Shown here: positions 1 to 6,467 of the stretch, piece by piece | Layout of the letters: every line of letters begins with the position of its first letter | Position numbering within the stretch: position 1 is the stretch's first letter | From: Bacillota bacterium | Lineage (GTDB): Bacteria > Bacillota > Clostridia > Peptostreptococcales > Anaerovoracaceae | Assembly: GCA_016283945.1 (NCBI GenBank) | Contig: JAEENW010000110.1 | Span: 1 to 7,318 of the forward strand | Reading direction: 5' to 3' | Length of the DNA stretch: 7,318 bases | Position numbers and translations under genes: made by a program | The notes under the pieces: model-generated | The model's input: only the letters and a program-made list of their open reading frames with translations | What the model was told of the DNA's origin: nothing | Databases searched by the model: none

Positions 1-868
1 CCAGGCTGCCGAACTTTTTCTCCGGCCTGATCATCGATACGAGCTCGACCGATATCTTTTTACCGTAAAGTTCATTGGAATATCCGAAGATATTGACCTC
101 AAGCCCCGCGGAGAAGTTCCCGACGCTGGGCTTGACGCCTATGTTGGAGACGCCGCCGAAGACGCCCTCCTCTCCCTCGATCCTGACCCTCGAGGCATAG
201 ACCCCGAAGGGCGGGAGCTGCAGTACCTCCGGAAGCGGGATGTTGGCTGTGGGGAAGCCAAGGCCGTGCCCCAGCCCCCTGCCGCGCTCGACGTAGCCCC
301 CGAGGCTGTAGGGATAGCCCGCGAAGCGCTCGAAGCCCGCGAGGTCTCCCGCGGCTATGAGCTCCCTGAGGCGGCTGCTGGATACCGCGACTCCGTCTAT
401 ATCCATCCTGGGGATGACCGTTACGCCGAAGCCGTATCTCTTACCGAGCTCCGCGAGCATCGCCGCGTCGCCCTCTGCCCTGTAGCCGAAGCGGTAGTCG
501 TAGCCGCAGACCGCGTGCCTGGCGTCCAGGCCCTCCGCGATGACTCCTCGCGCGAAGTCCTCAGCGCTCATCTCCATGAAGCTCCTGCCGAAGGGCACGC
601 AGACGGCGTACTCGAAGCCCATGGACTCGGCGATCTCTATCTTTCTCTCGACCGTGCAGACGCTCTTCGCGGCGAGCCTGCCGGCGACCGCGTTCGCCGG
701 TATATCCGTGAACGTGAATACTATGGGCGTGAGCCCCTCAGCCTTCGAGATCTCAAGGCAGCGCGAGAGCAGGGCCCTGTGGGCCCTGTGCATGCCGTCA
801 AAGGTCCCGAGGACCGCGCAGCTCGGCCCGGCGCCGTATAGATCCGAAACGTAGCTGAATACTTTCAT
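1..868 (-). CDS. ribF: Bifunctional riboflavin kinase / FAD synthetase RibF, 3' end cut by window edge
   Basis: Cytosolic enzyme that phosphorylates riboflavin to FMN and adenylylates FMN to FAD. The open frame runs without a stop from ATG at 868 to the left edge (289 residues seen; the family is usually about 310, so perhaps 20 are missing). The N-terminal nucleotidyltransferase domain (about 1-185) shows GTFDGMHRAH at 21-30, CGYDYRFG at 121-128 and the SSSRLRE segment at 163-169. The C-terminal flavokinase domain (about 186 on) shows GFPTANI at 204-210, whose Thr and Asn bind Mg-ATP in the family, Glu257 in LEVNIF as the likely catalytic base, and ELYGKKISVE at 266-275. The start is supported by AGGAG eight bases upstream and by the absence of a nearby alternative start in frame. 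It follows truB after 94 bases, the usual operon position. No FMN riboswitch-like sequence is visible in that gap. The HxGH-type motif reads HRAH, a small departure from consensus. Confidence 0.95.
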   Translation of the reverse strand, partial: MKVFSYVSDLYGAGPSCAVLGTFDGMHRAHRALLSRCLEISKAEGLTPIVFTFTDIPANAVAGRLAAKSVCTVERKIEIAESMGFEYAVCVPFGRSFMEMSAEDFARGVIAEGLDARHAVCGYDYRFGYRAEGDAAMLAELGKRYGFGVTVIPRMDIDGVAVSSSRLRELIAAGDLAGFERFAGYPYSLGGYVERGRGLGHGLGFPTANIPLPEVLQLPPFGVYASRVRIEGEEGVFGGVSNIGVKPSVGNFSAGLEVNIFGYSNELYGKKISVELVSMIRPEKKFGSL

Positions 869-876
869 GTCTGTCG

Positions 877-881
877 CTCCT
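877..881 (-). promoter_or_regulatory. Ribosome binding site of ribF
   Basis: AGGAG on the minus strand, with eight bases between it and the ATG at 868. It decides the ribF start. It lies directly downstream of a 7-bp inverted repeat, with no base between the repeat and the site. Confidence 0.7.
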
Positions 882-899
882 GAAGAGCCGCCGCTCTTC
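882..899 (-). promoter_or_regulatory. Perfect 7-bp inverted repeat abutting the ribF ribosome binding site
   Basis: On the minus strand GAAGAGC, a four-base loop GGCG, then GCTCTTC. The arms are perfectly complementary and end exactly where AGGAG begins. No run of U follows, so it does not look like an intrinsic terminator. A hairpin here could affect ribosome access to ribF or mark an RNA-processing site, but that role is inference from position only. Confidence 0.45.
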
Positions 900-940
900 C
901 GGTCATATCGCCCCTGAACCGATCTGTCCCCGCTGCTCCC

Positions 941-960
941 GCGCGGCTCTATCCCCGCGC
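941..960 (-). repeat. GC-rich 6-bp inverted repeat just after the truB stop
   Basis: GCGCGG, an eight-base loop, then CCGCGC, beginning two bases after the truB TAG. The arms pair perfectly with only G-C pairs. No U-tract follows, so a Rho-independent terminator is not supported. It may be a 3'-end stabilising or pausing structure, or chance in GC-rich DNA. Between this repeat and the one at 882-899 (bases 900-940) I see no convincing promoter or small gene. Confidence 0.35.
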
Positions 961-962
961 TC

Positions 963-1907
963 CTACAGCGGCCCGTCGTAGGTGATCTTCACGGGCTTGA
1001 GGACGAAGCCGCCCTCTCCCGCCGCCTTGGCGGCGACGCCCAGAAAGCCCCTTTCGAGGCCGAACACCGCGGCCGGCTCTCCCTCGGGAAGCCCCTCAGG
1101 AGCCCATACGCGCGCCTTTTCGAAGCTGACCGGATTTCCCCCACAGAACAGCCTTTCGTGGAAGGGAGAGGCTATCTCGAGCCTCTGAAGGCCCTCCGCG
1201 GCGCGCTCCGCGGGAAGCAGCAGGGTCTTCGGCTCAGCCGAAGCCGCGAGCTGCTCGAAAGTAACGCACTCGTCTATGGAAAAGCCGCAGCAGCTCGTCC
1301 TGATGAGGCAGCTCATGCAGGCGCCGGTGCCCAGCCTTTCGCCTATCTCGCGGCACACCGTGCGCACGTAGGTGCCGCGGGAGCAGTCGATGTCGAAGAG
1401 GAAGGTCCCCTCCTCCGCGTCGTAGCTTATGAGTTCCATGCGCCTTATCTCGACGCGGCGGGGCCTGACCTCCACTTCCTGCCCGCTCCTCGCGTACTGG
1501 TAGAGGTGCCTGCCGTTGACGCGGACCGAGGAATACGCGGGAGGCATCTGGAAGCTCTCGCCCAGAAAGCTCTCGAGGACATCCCTGAGCTCACGATCAG
1601 AGGGCTTTTTCATCCCCTCCCAGCTCCCGTCCAGCCTCGCTCCGCCCACAGGCTCCGCCCAGATGTCGTCGGTCGCGGTGACCGTTCCGAGCGTGCACTC
1701 GCAGCGGTAGGTCTTGAACGGCGCGTCCATGTACTCTATGAGCCTGGTCGCCCTGCCGAGGGCTATGGGAAGCACGCCGGCGGCGTTGGGATCGAGGGTC
1801 CCGCTGTGGCCTATCCTGCTCTCCCCGAGTATTATCCTCGCGTTGAGCACCGCGGAGGCCGAGGTCATGCCGGCCGGCTTTATGATGGGGAGTATCCCGC
1901 TGATCAT
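963..1907 (-). CDS. truB: tRNA pseudouridine(55) synthase TruB
   Basis: Converts U55 in the T-loop of tRNAs to pseudouridine; cytosolic. It has 314 residues, normal for the family. The catalytic core shows KPAGMTS at 10-16, the catalytic block GHSGTLDPNAAGVLP at 33-47 with Asp39 as the nucleophile, ATRL at 53-56, Tyr67 in KTYRC, and PPAYSSVRVNGRHLYQYAR at 122-140. It continues with CSRGTYVRT at 175-183, containing the conserved Arg182. Residues from about 235 to 309 form the C-terminal PUA-like region ending in FVLKPVKIT. The frequent Asp before KP (DKP) is Ile here; this position varies between families and is not a reason to doubt activity. The ATG at 1907 overlaps the stop of the preceding gene in ATGA and has GGAGGAG five bases upstream, so translational coupling is likely. 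It is followed by a 94-base gap before ribF. Confidence 0.96.
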   Translation of the reverse strand: MISGILPIIKPAGMTSASAVLNARIILGESRIGHSGTLDPNAAGVLPIALGRATRLIEYMDAPFKTYRCECTLGTVTATDDIWAEPVGGARLDGSWEGMKKPSDRELRDVLESFLGESFQMPPAYSSVRVNGRHLYQYARSGQEVEVRPRRVEIRRMELISYDAEEGTFLFDIDCSRGTYVRTVCREIGERLGTGACMSCLIRTSCCGFSIDECVTFEQLAASAEPKTLLLPAERAAEGLQRLEIASPFHERLFCGGNPVSFEKARVWAPEGLPEGEPAAVFGLERGFLGVAAKAAGEGGFVLKPVKITYDGPL

Positions 1908-2917
1908 AGGGACTCCTCCGCGCCCTCGAGCAGCTCCTCGCAGGCGGCCTTAACGGCGCCGTAGGCCTGCTCCAGAGGCATCTCGAGCGTGGCGCCCGAG
2001 GCCTTGGCGTGCCCGCCGCCTCCAAAGCGCAGCGCGAGCTCCCTGGCGAGCCCAGTGAGCTTGGATCTGGCGCTCAGCTTGTACACTCCGGGCTCCCTCT
2101 CCTTCAGCACGGCGGCGAGCTCGGCGGTCTTGAGGACCCTGAGCCTGTCGATCGCGGTCTCGGCGTTCTCCGGACGGGCGCCGCAGCGCTCCAGGTCCGC
2201 GAGCGTGATGTAGGAGACTATACCCCTGCCGCCGCAGACGGTCTCGGCCCTCTCCATCGCGGTGTCCTCGACCCTCAGGGTCTCGAGCGCGTGGGTGTCG
2301 AGGAGCTTGAGAGAGAGCAGCTCGTATCTGGCACCGAGCTCTATGAGCTCTGCCGCCGCCCTGTGCGCCTCGGGTCCCGAGTTCTCGTACTTGAAGGAGC
2401 CGGTGTCGGTGATGATGCCCGCGTAGAGCAGGTCCGCCATCTCTCTGTCTATCTCGACATTGAGCTCCTTTATAAGCTCATAGACCAGCAGCGCCGCGGC
2501 CGGGCAGTCCCTGTCGACGACCCTGCAGTCCGCGAACTCCCCCTGCGCGGGGTGATGGTCCACGCAGACGCTGGCCGGCGCGGAGTAGAAGGCGTCCTTC
2601 CTCCGCTCGAGCCTTGAGTCGCTTCCCATGTCCACGGCTATCGAGAGCTCCCAGCTGTAGGGAACGCTCCCGCCGGGGACCGTGACGCTTCCGTCAGCCC
2701 CCAGATCCGTGAACAGCCCCTCAGGGACCAGGAAGCGCAGATAGTCTCCGAGCTTGTCCTCCTCGAGGATATAGCACTCCTTGCCAAGCTTCCTCATAGC
2801 AAGACAGAGCGCCGCAGATGATCCTACGGCGTCTCCGTCCATGTTTACGTGAGTGAATATGAGCGCCGCCCTGCATGCGAGCAGCTTTTCTATGACTTTG
2901 GAAAAGTCGTGCGTCAT
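1904..2917 (-). CDS. nrnA: DHH/DHHA1 phosphoesterase, NrnA family (nanoRNase / pAp phosphatase)
   Basis: Family members degrade short RNA oligonucleotides and dephosphorylate 3'-phosphoadenosine 5'-phosphate; some also cleave cyclic dinucleotides or their linear products. The protein has 337 residues, close to the usual 310-330. Metal-binding motifs appear in order: HVNMDGDAVGS at 23-33 (His23, Asp27, Asp29), Asp96 in AVDMGSD, the signature DHH at 120-122, and Asp171 in ITDTGSF. The DHHA1 substrate-binding domain carries SARSK at 282-286 and GGGGHAKASGA at 299-309. All key residues are present, so it should be active with Mn or Mg. It sits between rbfA and truB with ATGA overlaps on both sides, the order common in Clostridia-like operons. 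GAGGA, encoded in the acidic tail of rbfA, lies a little far (about 12 bases) upstream of its ATG. The exact in vivo substrate cannot be read from the sequence. Confidence 0.92.
   Translation of the reverse strand: MTHDFSKVIEKLLACRAALIFTHVNMDGDAVGSSAALCLAMRKLGKECYILEEDKLGDYLRFLVPEGLFTDLGADGSVTVPGGSVPYSWELSIAVDMGSDSRLERRKDAFYSAPASVCVDHHPAQGEFADCRVVDRDCPAAALLVYELIKELNVEIDREMADLLYAGIITDTGSFKYENSGPEAHRAAAELIELGARYELLSLKLLDTHALETLRVEDTAMERAETVCGGRGIVSYITLADLERCGARPENAETAIDRLRVLKTAELAAVLKEREPGVYKLSARSKLTGLARELALRFGGGGHAKASGATLEMPLEQAYGAVKAACEELLEGAEESL
1913..1919 (-). promoter_or_regulatory. Ribosome binding site of truB
   Basis: GGAGGAG on the minus strand, five bases before the truB ATG and inside the last codons of the nrnA-type gene. 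It supports the ATG at 1907 as the true start. Confidence 0.7.
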
Positions 2918-3339
2918 CTGTACTCGTCTTCCTCTTCGTCCTCTGTTGCCTCGCCGGGCGCGGCGGGCTTGATGTCGAGGCTGTCGAGCAGCCTGTCCAT
3001 CTTCTCGCCGTACTCGAAGGACTGGTCGAACCTGAAGATCAGCTCGGGGGCATAGCGGATGTGCAGCTTCTTGCCTATCTCGCTCCTGATGTAGCCCGAG
3101 CTGCGCTCAAAGGCCTCCAGTATCCCCTTCTTCTCCTCCTCGCCGAAGCCAGCGGAGGGATCGAAAGGCATGGCCGTGATGTACAGCGTGGCGTAGCTGC
3201 CGTCGCCAGAGACCTCGACGGCGCTCACGGCTATCATCCCCGCGAAGCGCGGGTCCTTCAGCCTCCCGCGAAGCAGCATATCACCTATGATCTTTTTGAT
3301 CTCCTCAGCGAGGCGCTGAGGCCTGTGGCTCTTTCCCAT
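2914..3339 (-). CDS. rbfA: 30S ribosome-binding factor A
   Basis: Single KH-fold protein that binds the immature 30S subunit and helps 16S rRNA 5'-end maturation. It has 141 residues; the conserved core is about 1-121. Visible family features are the N-terminal basic helix (RPQRLAEEIKKIIGDML), LKDPRFAG at 27-34, VEVSGDGSYATLYI at 41-54, SGYIRSEIGKKLHIRYAPEL at 81-100 and FRFDQSFEYG at 102-111. The KH kink that usually reads Ala-x-Gly is Ser-Ser-Gly at 80-82. After the core comes an acidic tail (EDEEEDEYR at 133-141) whose purine-rich codons also supply the ribosome binding site for the next gene. Its ATG overlaps the infB stop by one base (TGATG) and its stop overlaps the next start by four (ATGA). 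No strong Shine-Dalgarno lies at ideal distance (AGAGG is about 13 bases away), so its translation probably depends on ribosomes finishing infB. Confidence 0.95.
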   Translation of the reverse strand: MGKSHRPQRLAEEIKKIIGDMLLRGRLKDPRFAGMIAVSAVEVSGDGSYATLYITAMPFDPSAGFGEEEKKGILEAFERSSGYIRSEIGKKLHIRYAPELIFRFDQSFEYGEKMDRLLDSLDIKPAAPGEATEDEEEDEYR

Positions 3340-6300
3340 CAGCTTCTCTTGACCTCTTGCATCTCGAAGGCTTCGATGACGTCGCCCTCCTTGATGTCGT
3401 TGAACTTATCGATGGAGATACCGCACTCGTAGCCGGTGGCGACCTCGCGGACGTCGTCCTTGAAGCGCCTGAGCGAGCCGATCTCACCCTCGTGGATGAC
3501 TATGCCGTCGCGCACGAGCCTGAGCTTGGCGGACCTGCTGATCTTGCCCTCGGTCACGTAGCAGCCGGCGATGGTGCCGACGTTGGAGACCTTGAAGGTC
3601 TCTCTGACCTCGGCCTTGCCGAGCACGACCTCGGTGAACTCAGGATCGAGCATTCCCTTCATGGCCGCCTCGATGTCGTCGATGATCTCGTAGATGATCC
3701 TGTAGGTCCTGATCTCCACGCCCTCCTGCTCGGCCATCGCGCTGACGGCGGAGCTCGGACGGACGTTGAAGCCTATGATGACGGCGTTCGAGGTGCTCGC
3801 GAGCACCACGTCGGACTCGTTGATCGCGCCTACGCCGGAATGGATGATCCTGACGCGGACGTTCTCGTTCTTGAGCTTCTCAAGCGACTGCTCGAGCGCT
3901 CCGACTGAGCCCTGCACGTCCGCTTTGACGATGAGGTTGAGGTCCTTGACCTCGCCCTCCTCGAGCTGGCTGAACAGCTTTTCGAGGGATACGGCGGAGG
4001 ATCTCGCCATGACCTCCTCGCGGAGCTTGAGCTTTCTCTTCTCGGAGATCTCTCTCGCGGTCCTCTCGTCCTTTACCATGTAGAACTCGTCGCCCGCCTC
4101 GGGGACCTCGGTGAGTCCGGTGATCTCCACGGCGTGCGCGGGGCCGGCCTTGCGTATGGCCTCTCCCTTGGGGTTGGTCATCTGGCGAACTCTGCCGGCG
4201 GCGGTTCCTGCGACGATGGCGGCGCCGGCCTGCAGCGTTCCGTTCATGACGAGCAGGGAGGCTACGGGGCCTCTGGCCTTGTCGAGCCTGGCCTCGATCA
4301 CGGTGCCGCTGGCGAGCCTGTCGGGGTTCGCCCTGAGCTCGAGCACCTCAGCCTGGAGCAGTATCATCTCGAGCAGCTGGGTGATGCCCTGGCCGGTCTT
4401 GGCGGATACGGGCACGGAGATGACGTCTCCGCCCCAGTCTTCGACGAGGACTCCGTTCTTGGCGAGGTCTGCCTTGACCCTGTCGGGATCTGCGCCCGGC
4501 TTATCCATCTTGTTGATGGCAACGATGATGGGGACTCCCGCGGCCTTGGCGTGGCTTATGGACTCGATGGTCTGGGGCATGACGGAGTCGTCGGCTGCGA
4601 CCACCAGAACGGCGATGTCGGTGACGTGGGCTCCTCTGGCTCTCATGGCGGTGAAGGCCTCGTGGCCCGGGGTATCCAGGAACACGATGTGCTGACCGTT
4701 GATCTCGATCTCGGACGCGCCGATGTGCTGGGTGATGCCTCCGGCCTCGCCCGCGGTGACGTTGGTAGACCTGATGGCGTCGAGCAGCGCGGTCTTGCCG
4801 TGGTCCACGTGGCCCATGACGGTGACGATCGCATCCCTGGGCTCGAGCTCGGACTCGCGGTCTTCCCGCCTGTCGATGCCCTCTTCCTCCTCGATCTCCT
4901 CGTTGTGGTTGACCATGACGGAGACTCCGAGCTCCATTCCCAGGAGCACCGCGGTCTCTTCGTCGAGGTTCTGGTTTATGTTGGCCATGATGCCCATCTT
5001 CATGAGAGCCATGATGGCCTGGGAGGTGGACCTTTCGACCTGCTCGCAGAAGCCCGCGAGGGTGATGGGTACGTCGATCACGACGCTGCCGGTAGCGGCG
5101 GCTTCGGTGAAGAGCTCCTGCTCCTGAGTGACGACCTCTTCGGCCCTTTCCTTGTACTTGCTGTGCTTCTTCTTGACGGAGCGGGAAAGATCGGCCGGGA
5201 TCTCCTCGAACCTGTTGTTCTTCCTGTTCCTGTCGTCGTCCTTCTTCTTTCCGCCCTTGCCGCGCCTGGGATCACCCGAGGCAGCAGCCGCGGGAGCGGG
5301 AGCGGAGAAGGATCCGGGGGCGCCGGGCTTCCTGCCGCGGGGGCCGGCGGACGGGGCGCCTCCCTGTCCGGGAGCGGTCCTCCTGCCGTCGGTCGGACGT
5401 CCGCCCTGAGCCGGGCCTCTTCCTCCCTGCGCGGGGCCTCTGCCGCCCTGCTGGTTCCTGCCGCGGTCGCTCTTTCCGGTGTTGATGCGCTTGGGCTCGA
5501 CCGGCTTTCTGGGCGCCGGAGCGGGCTCGTCGGCGGCTCTTCTGATTATCTTGACGCCGATGTTGGGGACGTAATCGATCCTCTCGGCGGCCTTCTCCTC
5601 GGGCTTCGCGGCCGGCTTGGCCTGCGCTGCGGGCTTGGCCTGCTGCGCGCCGGACGGCCTGGACTGCTGGGAGGGCTTTGAGCTTCCCTGAGCGGGCTTC
5701 GCCTGCTTCGGAGCCGGGGCGGCCTCCTTCGCGGCGTCCTGAGCGGGCTTTTCGGGCTTCGCCTCAGGCGCCTTCTCCGCCTTTGGAGCCTCGGGAGCTG
5801 CCTCTGCGGGCTTTTCGGGCTCGGGAGCCTTCTGTTCTTCAGCCCTGGGCGCTGCCTTCTCGGGCTCGGCCTTGGCGGGCTCTTCGGCCTTTTCGGGCGC
5901 GGGCTCGGCCTTGGGAGCGGGAGAGGCCGCCTCGGGAGCCTTCTCGGGCTCCGCCGCCTTCGCGGGAGCCGCCTCGGGGGCATTTTCGGGCTCGGGAGCA
6001 TTGACCGGAGCGGCCTCGGGGGCCTTGACGGTCTCGGGAGCCTGCATCTCCACGGGAACAGCCTTCACGGGCTCGTCCTGCACGGAAGCGGCCTCGGCCG
6101 GCTTCTCGTTCTGCGGGACCTCGCTCTTCTTCATCGGGACGGCCCCCGCGGGGACGGCCTTTTTGGGCATGGGCTTGGCCCCGGCCGGTACGGGACGGGC
6201 GCCGGGGGTGGTCTGGCTCTTGGGCATGGGCTTCGCGCCTGCGGGAACGGGGCGGACGCCTGCCGCGGGAGCGGGCTCGGCGGGCTTCTTTCTTGCACCC

Positions 6301-6467
6301 GCTGCTGCGCTCTTTGCGGCTCTGGCCTTCGCCTGCTGAGCCTGGATTATGGCTATATCCACCTGTCTGATCTGGACTTTGGAAGCGTTCGCGTCCTTGG
6401 ACTGATCCTCTTTCTTTGCCGAGGATCTGACGATCCTGGTCTCGGTATCTTTAGTTTCTGCGGCCAT
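3339..6467 (-). CDS. infB: Translation initiation factor IF-2 with long low-complexity N-terminal extension
   Basis: GTPase that places formyl-Met-tRNA on the 30S subunit and promotes 50S joining. At 1042 residues it is at the long end of the family. Residues 1-60 are charged and probably helical. Residues 60-295 are rich in Ala, Pro, Glu and Lys with repeats, 333-408 are Gly/Arg-rich, and about 411-452 are Lys/Glu-rich. The IF-2N domain lies at about 463-520 (MALMKMGIMANINQNLDEET). The G domain (about 545-712) has G1 GHVDHGKT at 552-559, G2 GGITQHIG at 576-583 with Thr579, G3 DTPGH at 598-602, G4 NKMD at 652-655 and G5 SAK at 688-690. Domain II follows (about 720-800), then domain III (VKADVQGSVGALE, 848-859) and the tRNA-binding C-terminal domain (FKVSNVGTIAGCYV, 958-971). 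All GTPase motifs are intact. The start abuts the ylxR stop (TAG then ATG) and has GGAGGTGG five bases upstream. No clear internal start with its own binding site was seen that would give a shorter IF-2 form. Confidence 0.97.
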   Translation of the reverse strand: MAAETKDTETRIVRSSAKKEDQSKDANASKVQIRQVDIAIIQAQQAKARAAKSAAAGARKKPAEPAPAAGVRPVPAGAKPMPKSQTTPGARPVPAGAKPMPKKAVPAGAVPMKKSEVPQNEKPAEAASVQDEPVKAVPVEMQAPETVKAPEAAPVNAPEPENAPEAAPAKAAEPEKAPEAASPAPKAEPAPEKAEEPAKAEPEKAAPRAEEQKAPEPEKPAEAAPEAPKAEKAPEAKPEKPAQDAAKEAAPAPKQAKPAQGSSKPSQQSRPSGAQQAKPAAQAKPAAKPEEKAAERIDYVPNIGVKIIRRAADEPAPAPRKPVEPKRINTGKSDRGRNQQGGRGPAQGGRGPAQGGRPTDGRRTAPGQGGAPSAGPRGRKPGAPGSFSAPAPAAAASGDPRRGKGGKKKDDDRNRKNNRFEEIPADLSRSVKKKHSKYKERAEEVVTQEQELFTEAAATGSVVIDVPITLAGFCEQVERSTSQAIMALMKMGIMANINQNLDEETAVLLGMELGVSVMVNHNEEIEEEEGIDRREDRESELEPRDAIVTVMGHVDHGKTALLDAIRSTNVTAGEAGGITQHIGASEIEINGQHIVFLDTPGHEAFTAMRARGAHVTDIAVLVVAADDSVMPQTIESISHAKAAGVPIIVAINKMDKPGADPDRVKADLAKNGVLVEDWGGDVISVPVSAKTGQGITQLLEMILLQAEVLELRANPDRLASGTVIEARLDKARGPVASLLVMNGTLQAGAAIVAGTAAGRVRQMTNPKGEAIRKAGPAHAVEITGLTEVPEAGDEFYMVKDERTAREISEKRKLKLREEVMARSSAVSLEKLFSQLEEGEVKDLNLIVKADVQGSVGALEQSLEKLKNENVRVRIIHSGVGAINESDVVLASTSNAVIIGFNVRPSSAVSAMAEQEGVEIRTYRIIYEIIDDIEAAMKGMLDPEFTEVVLGKAEVRETFKVSNVGTIAGCYVTEGKISRSAKLRLVRDGIVIHEGEIGSLRRFKDDVREVATGYECGISIDKFNDIKEGDVIEAFEMQEVKRS
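5397..5447 (-). repeat. Tandem RGPAQGG repeats in IF-2 linker
   Basis: Residues 341-357 of IF-2 contain RGPAQGG twice in tandem (343-349 and 350-356), followed by a further RP. Three of seven codons differ between the copies (Pro, Ala and one Gly), so this is a protein-level repeat, not a fresh DNA duplication. It lies in a wider Gly/Arg-rich stretch (about 333-408) resembling RGG-type disordered RNA-binding tails. Confidence 0.7.
5718..6047 (-). repeat. Ala/Pro/Glu/Lys low-complexity repeats in IF-2
   Basis: Residues about 141-250 of IF-2 consist of imperfect units of six to nine residues, such as KAPEAAP, EPEKAPEAA and EPEKPAEAA. Charges alternate within units, giving a probably extended or weakly helical spacer. 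The DNA is correspondingly repetitive (recurrent gggctcgggagcc and gcgggcttttcgggc types on the plus strand). Confidence 0.75.
6126..6254 (-). repeat. 12-residue RPVPAGAKPMPK repeat in IF-2, two exact copies and one degenerate
   Basis: RPVPAGAKPMPK occurs at residues 72-83 (6219-6254) and 91-102 (6162-6197). A shorter relative, AVPAGAVPMKK, follows at 104-114 (6126-6158). The two full copies are identical in all 12 residues, yet seven of their twelve codons differ, always at the third base. The unit is basic and Pro-rich, unlike the acidic repeats that follow it. Confidence 0.85.

Noticed and set aside
266..841. 191-codon open frame on the plus strand opposite ribF
   Set aside because: The minus strand reads through the same bases as a clear RibF with FAD synthetase and flavokinase motifs.
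902..930. Promoter for ribF in the gap (TATGAC as a -10 element)
   Set aside because: No matching -35 element at proper spacing; the resemblance is too weak in this base composition.
941..960. Intrinsic terminator after truB
   Set aside because: The stem is GC-rich but short, with an eight-base loop and no U-tract after it; ribF follows in the same direction.
869..962. FMN riboswitch controlling ribF
   Set aside because: The gap is shorter than an FMN aptamer (about 120 bases or more) and I see none of its conserved core sequences.
1158..1964. 268-codon open frame on the plus strand opposite truB
   Set aside because: Shadow of truB; its product matches no recognisable fold, and the TruB motifs on the other strand are complete.
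4134..5681. 515-codon open frame on the plus strand opposite infB
   Set aside because: It is the reverse of GC-rich infB codons. The product is a Gly/Leu/Asp/Val-rich mixture without a recognisable domain, and the minus strand encodes an intact IF-2 across the same bases.
5397..6254. Repetitive DNA in the infB 5' part as a CRISPR array or mobile repeat
   Set aside because: The repeats stay in frame, vary mostly at third codon positions and encode a low-complexity IF-2 extension; there are no uniform spacers.
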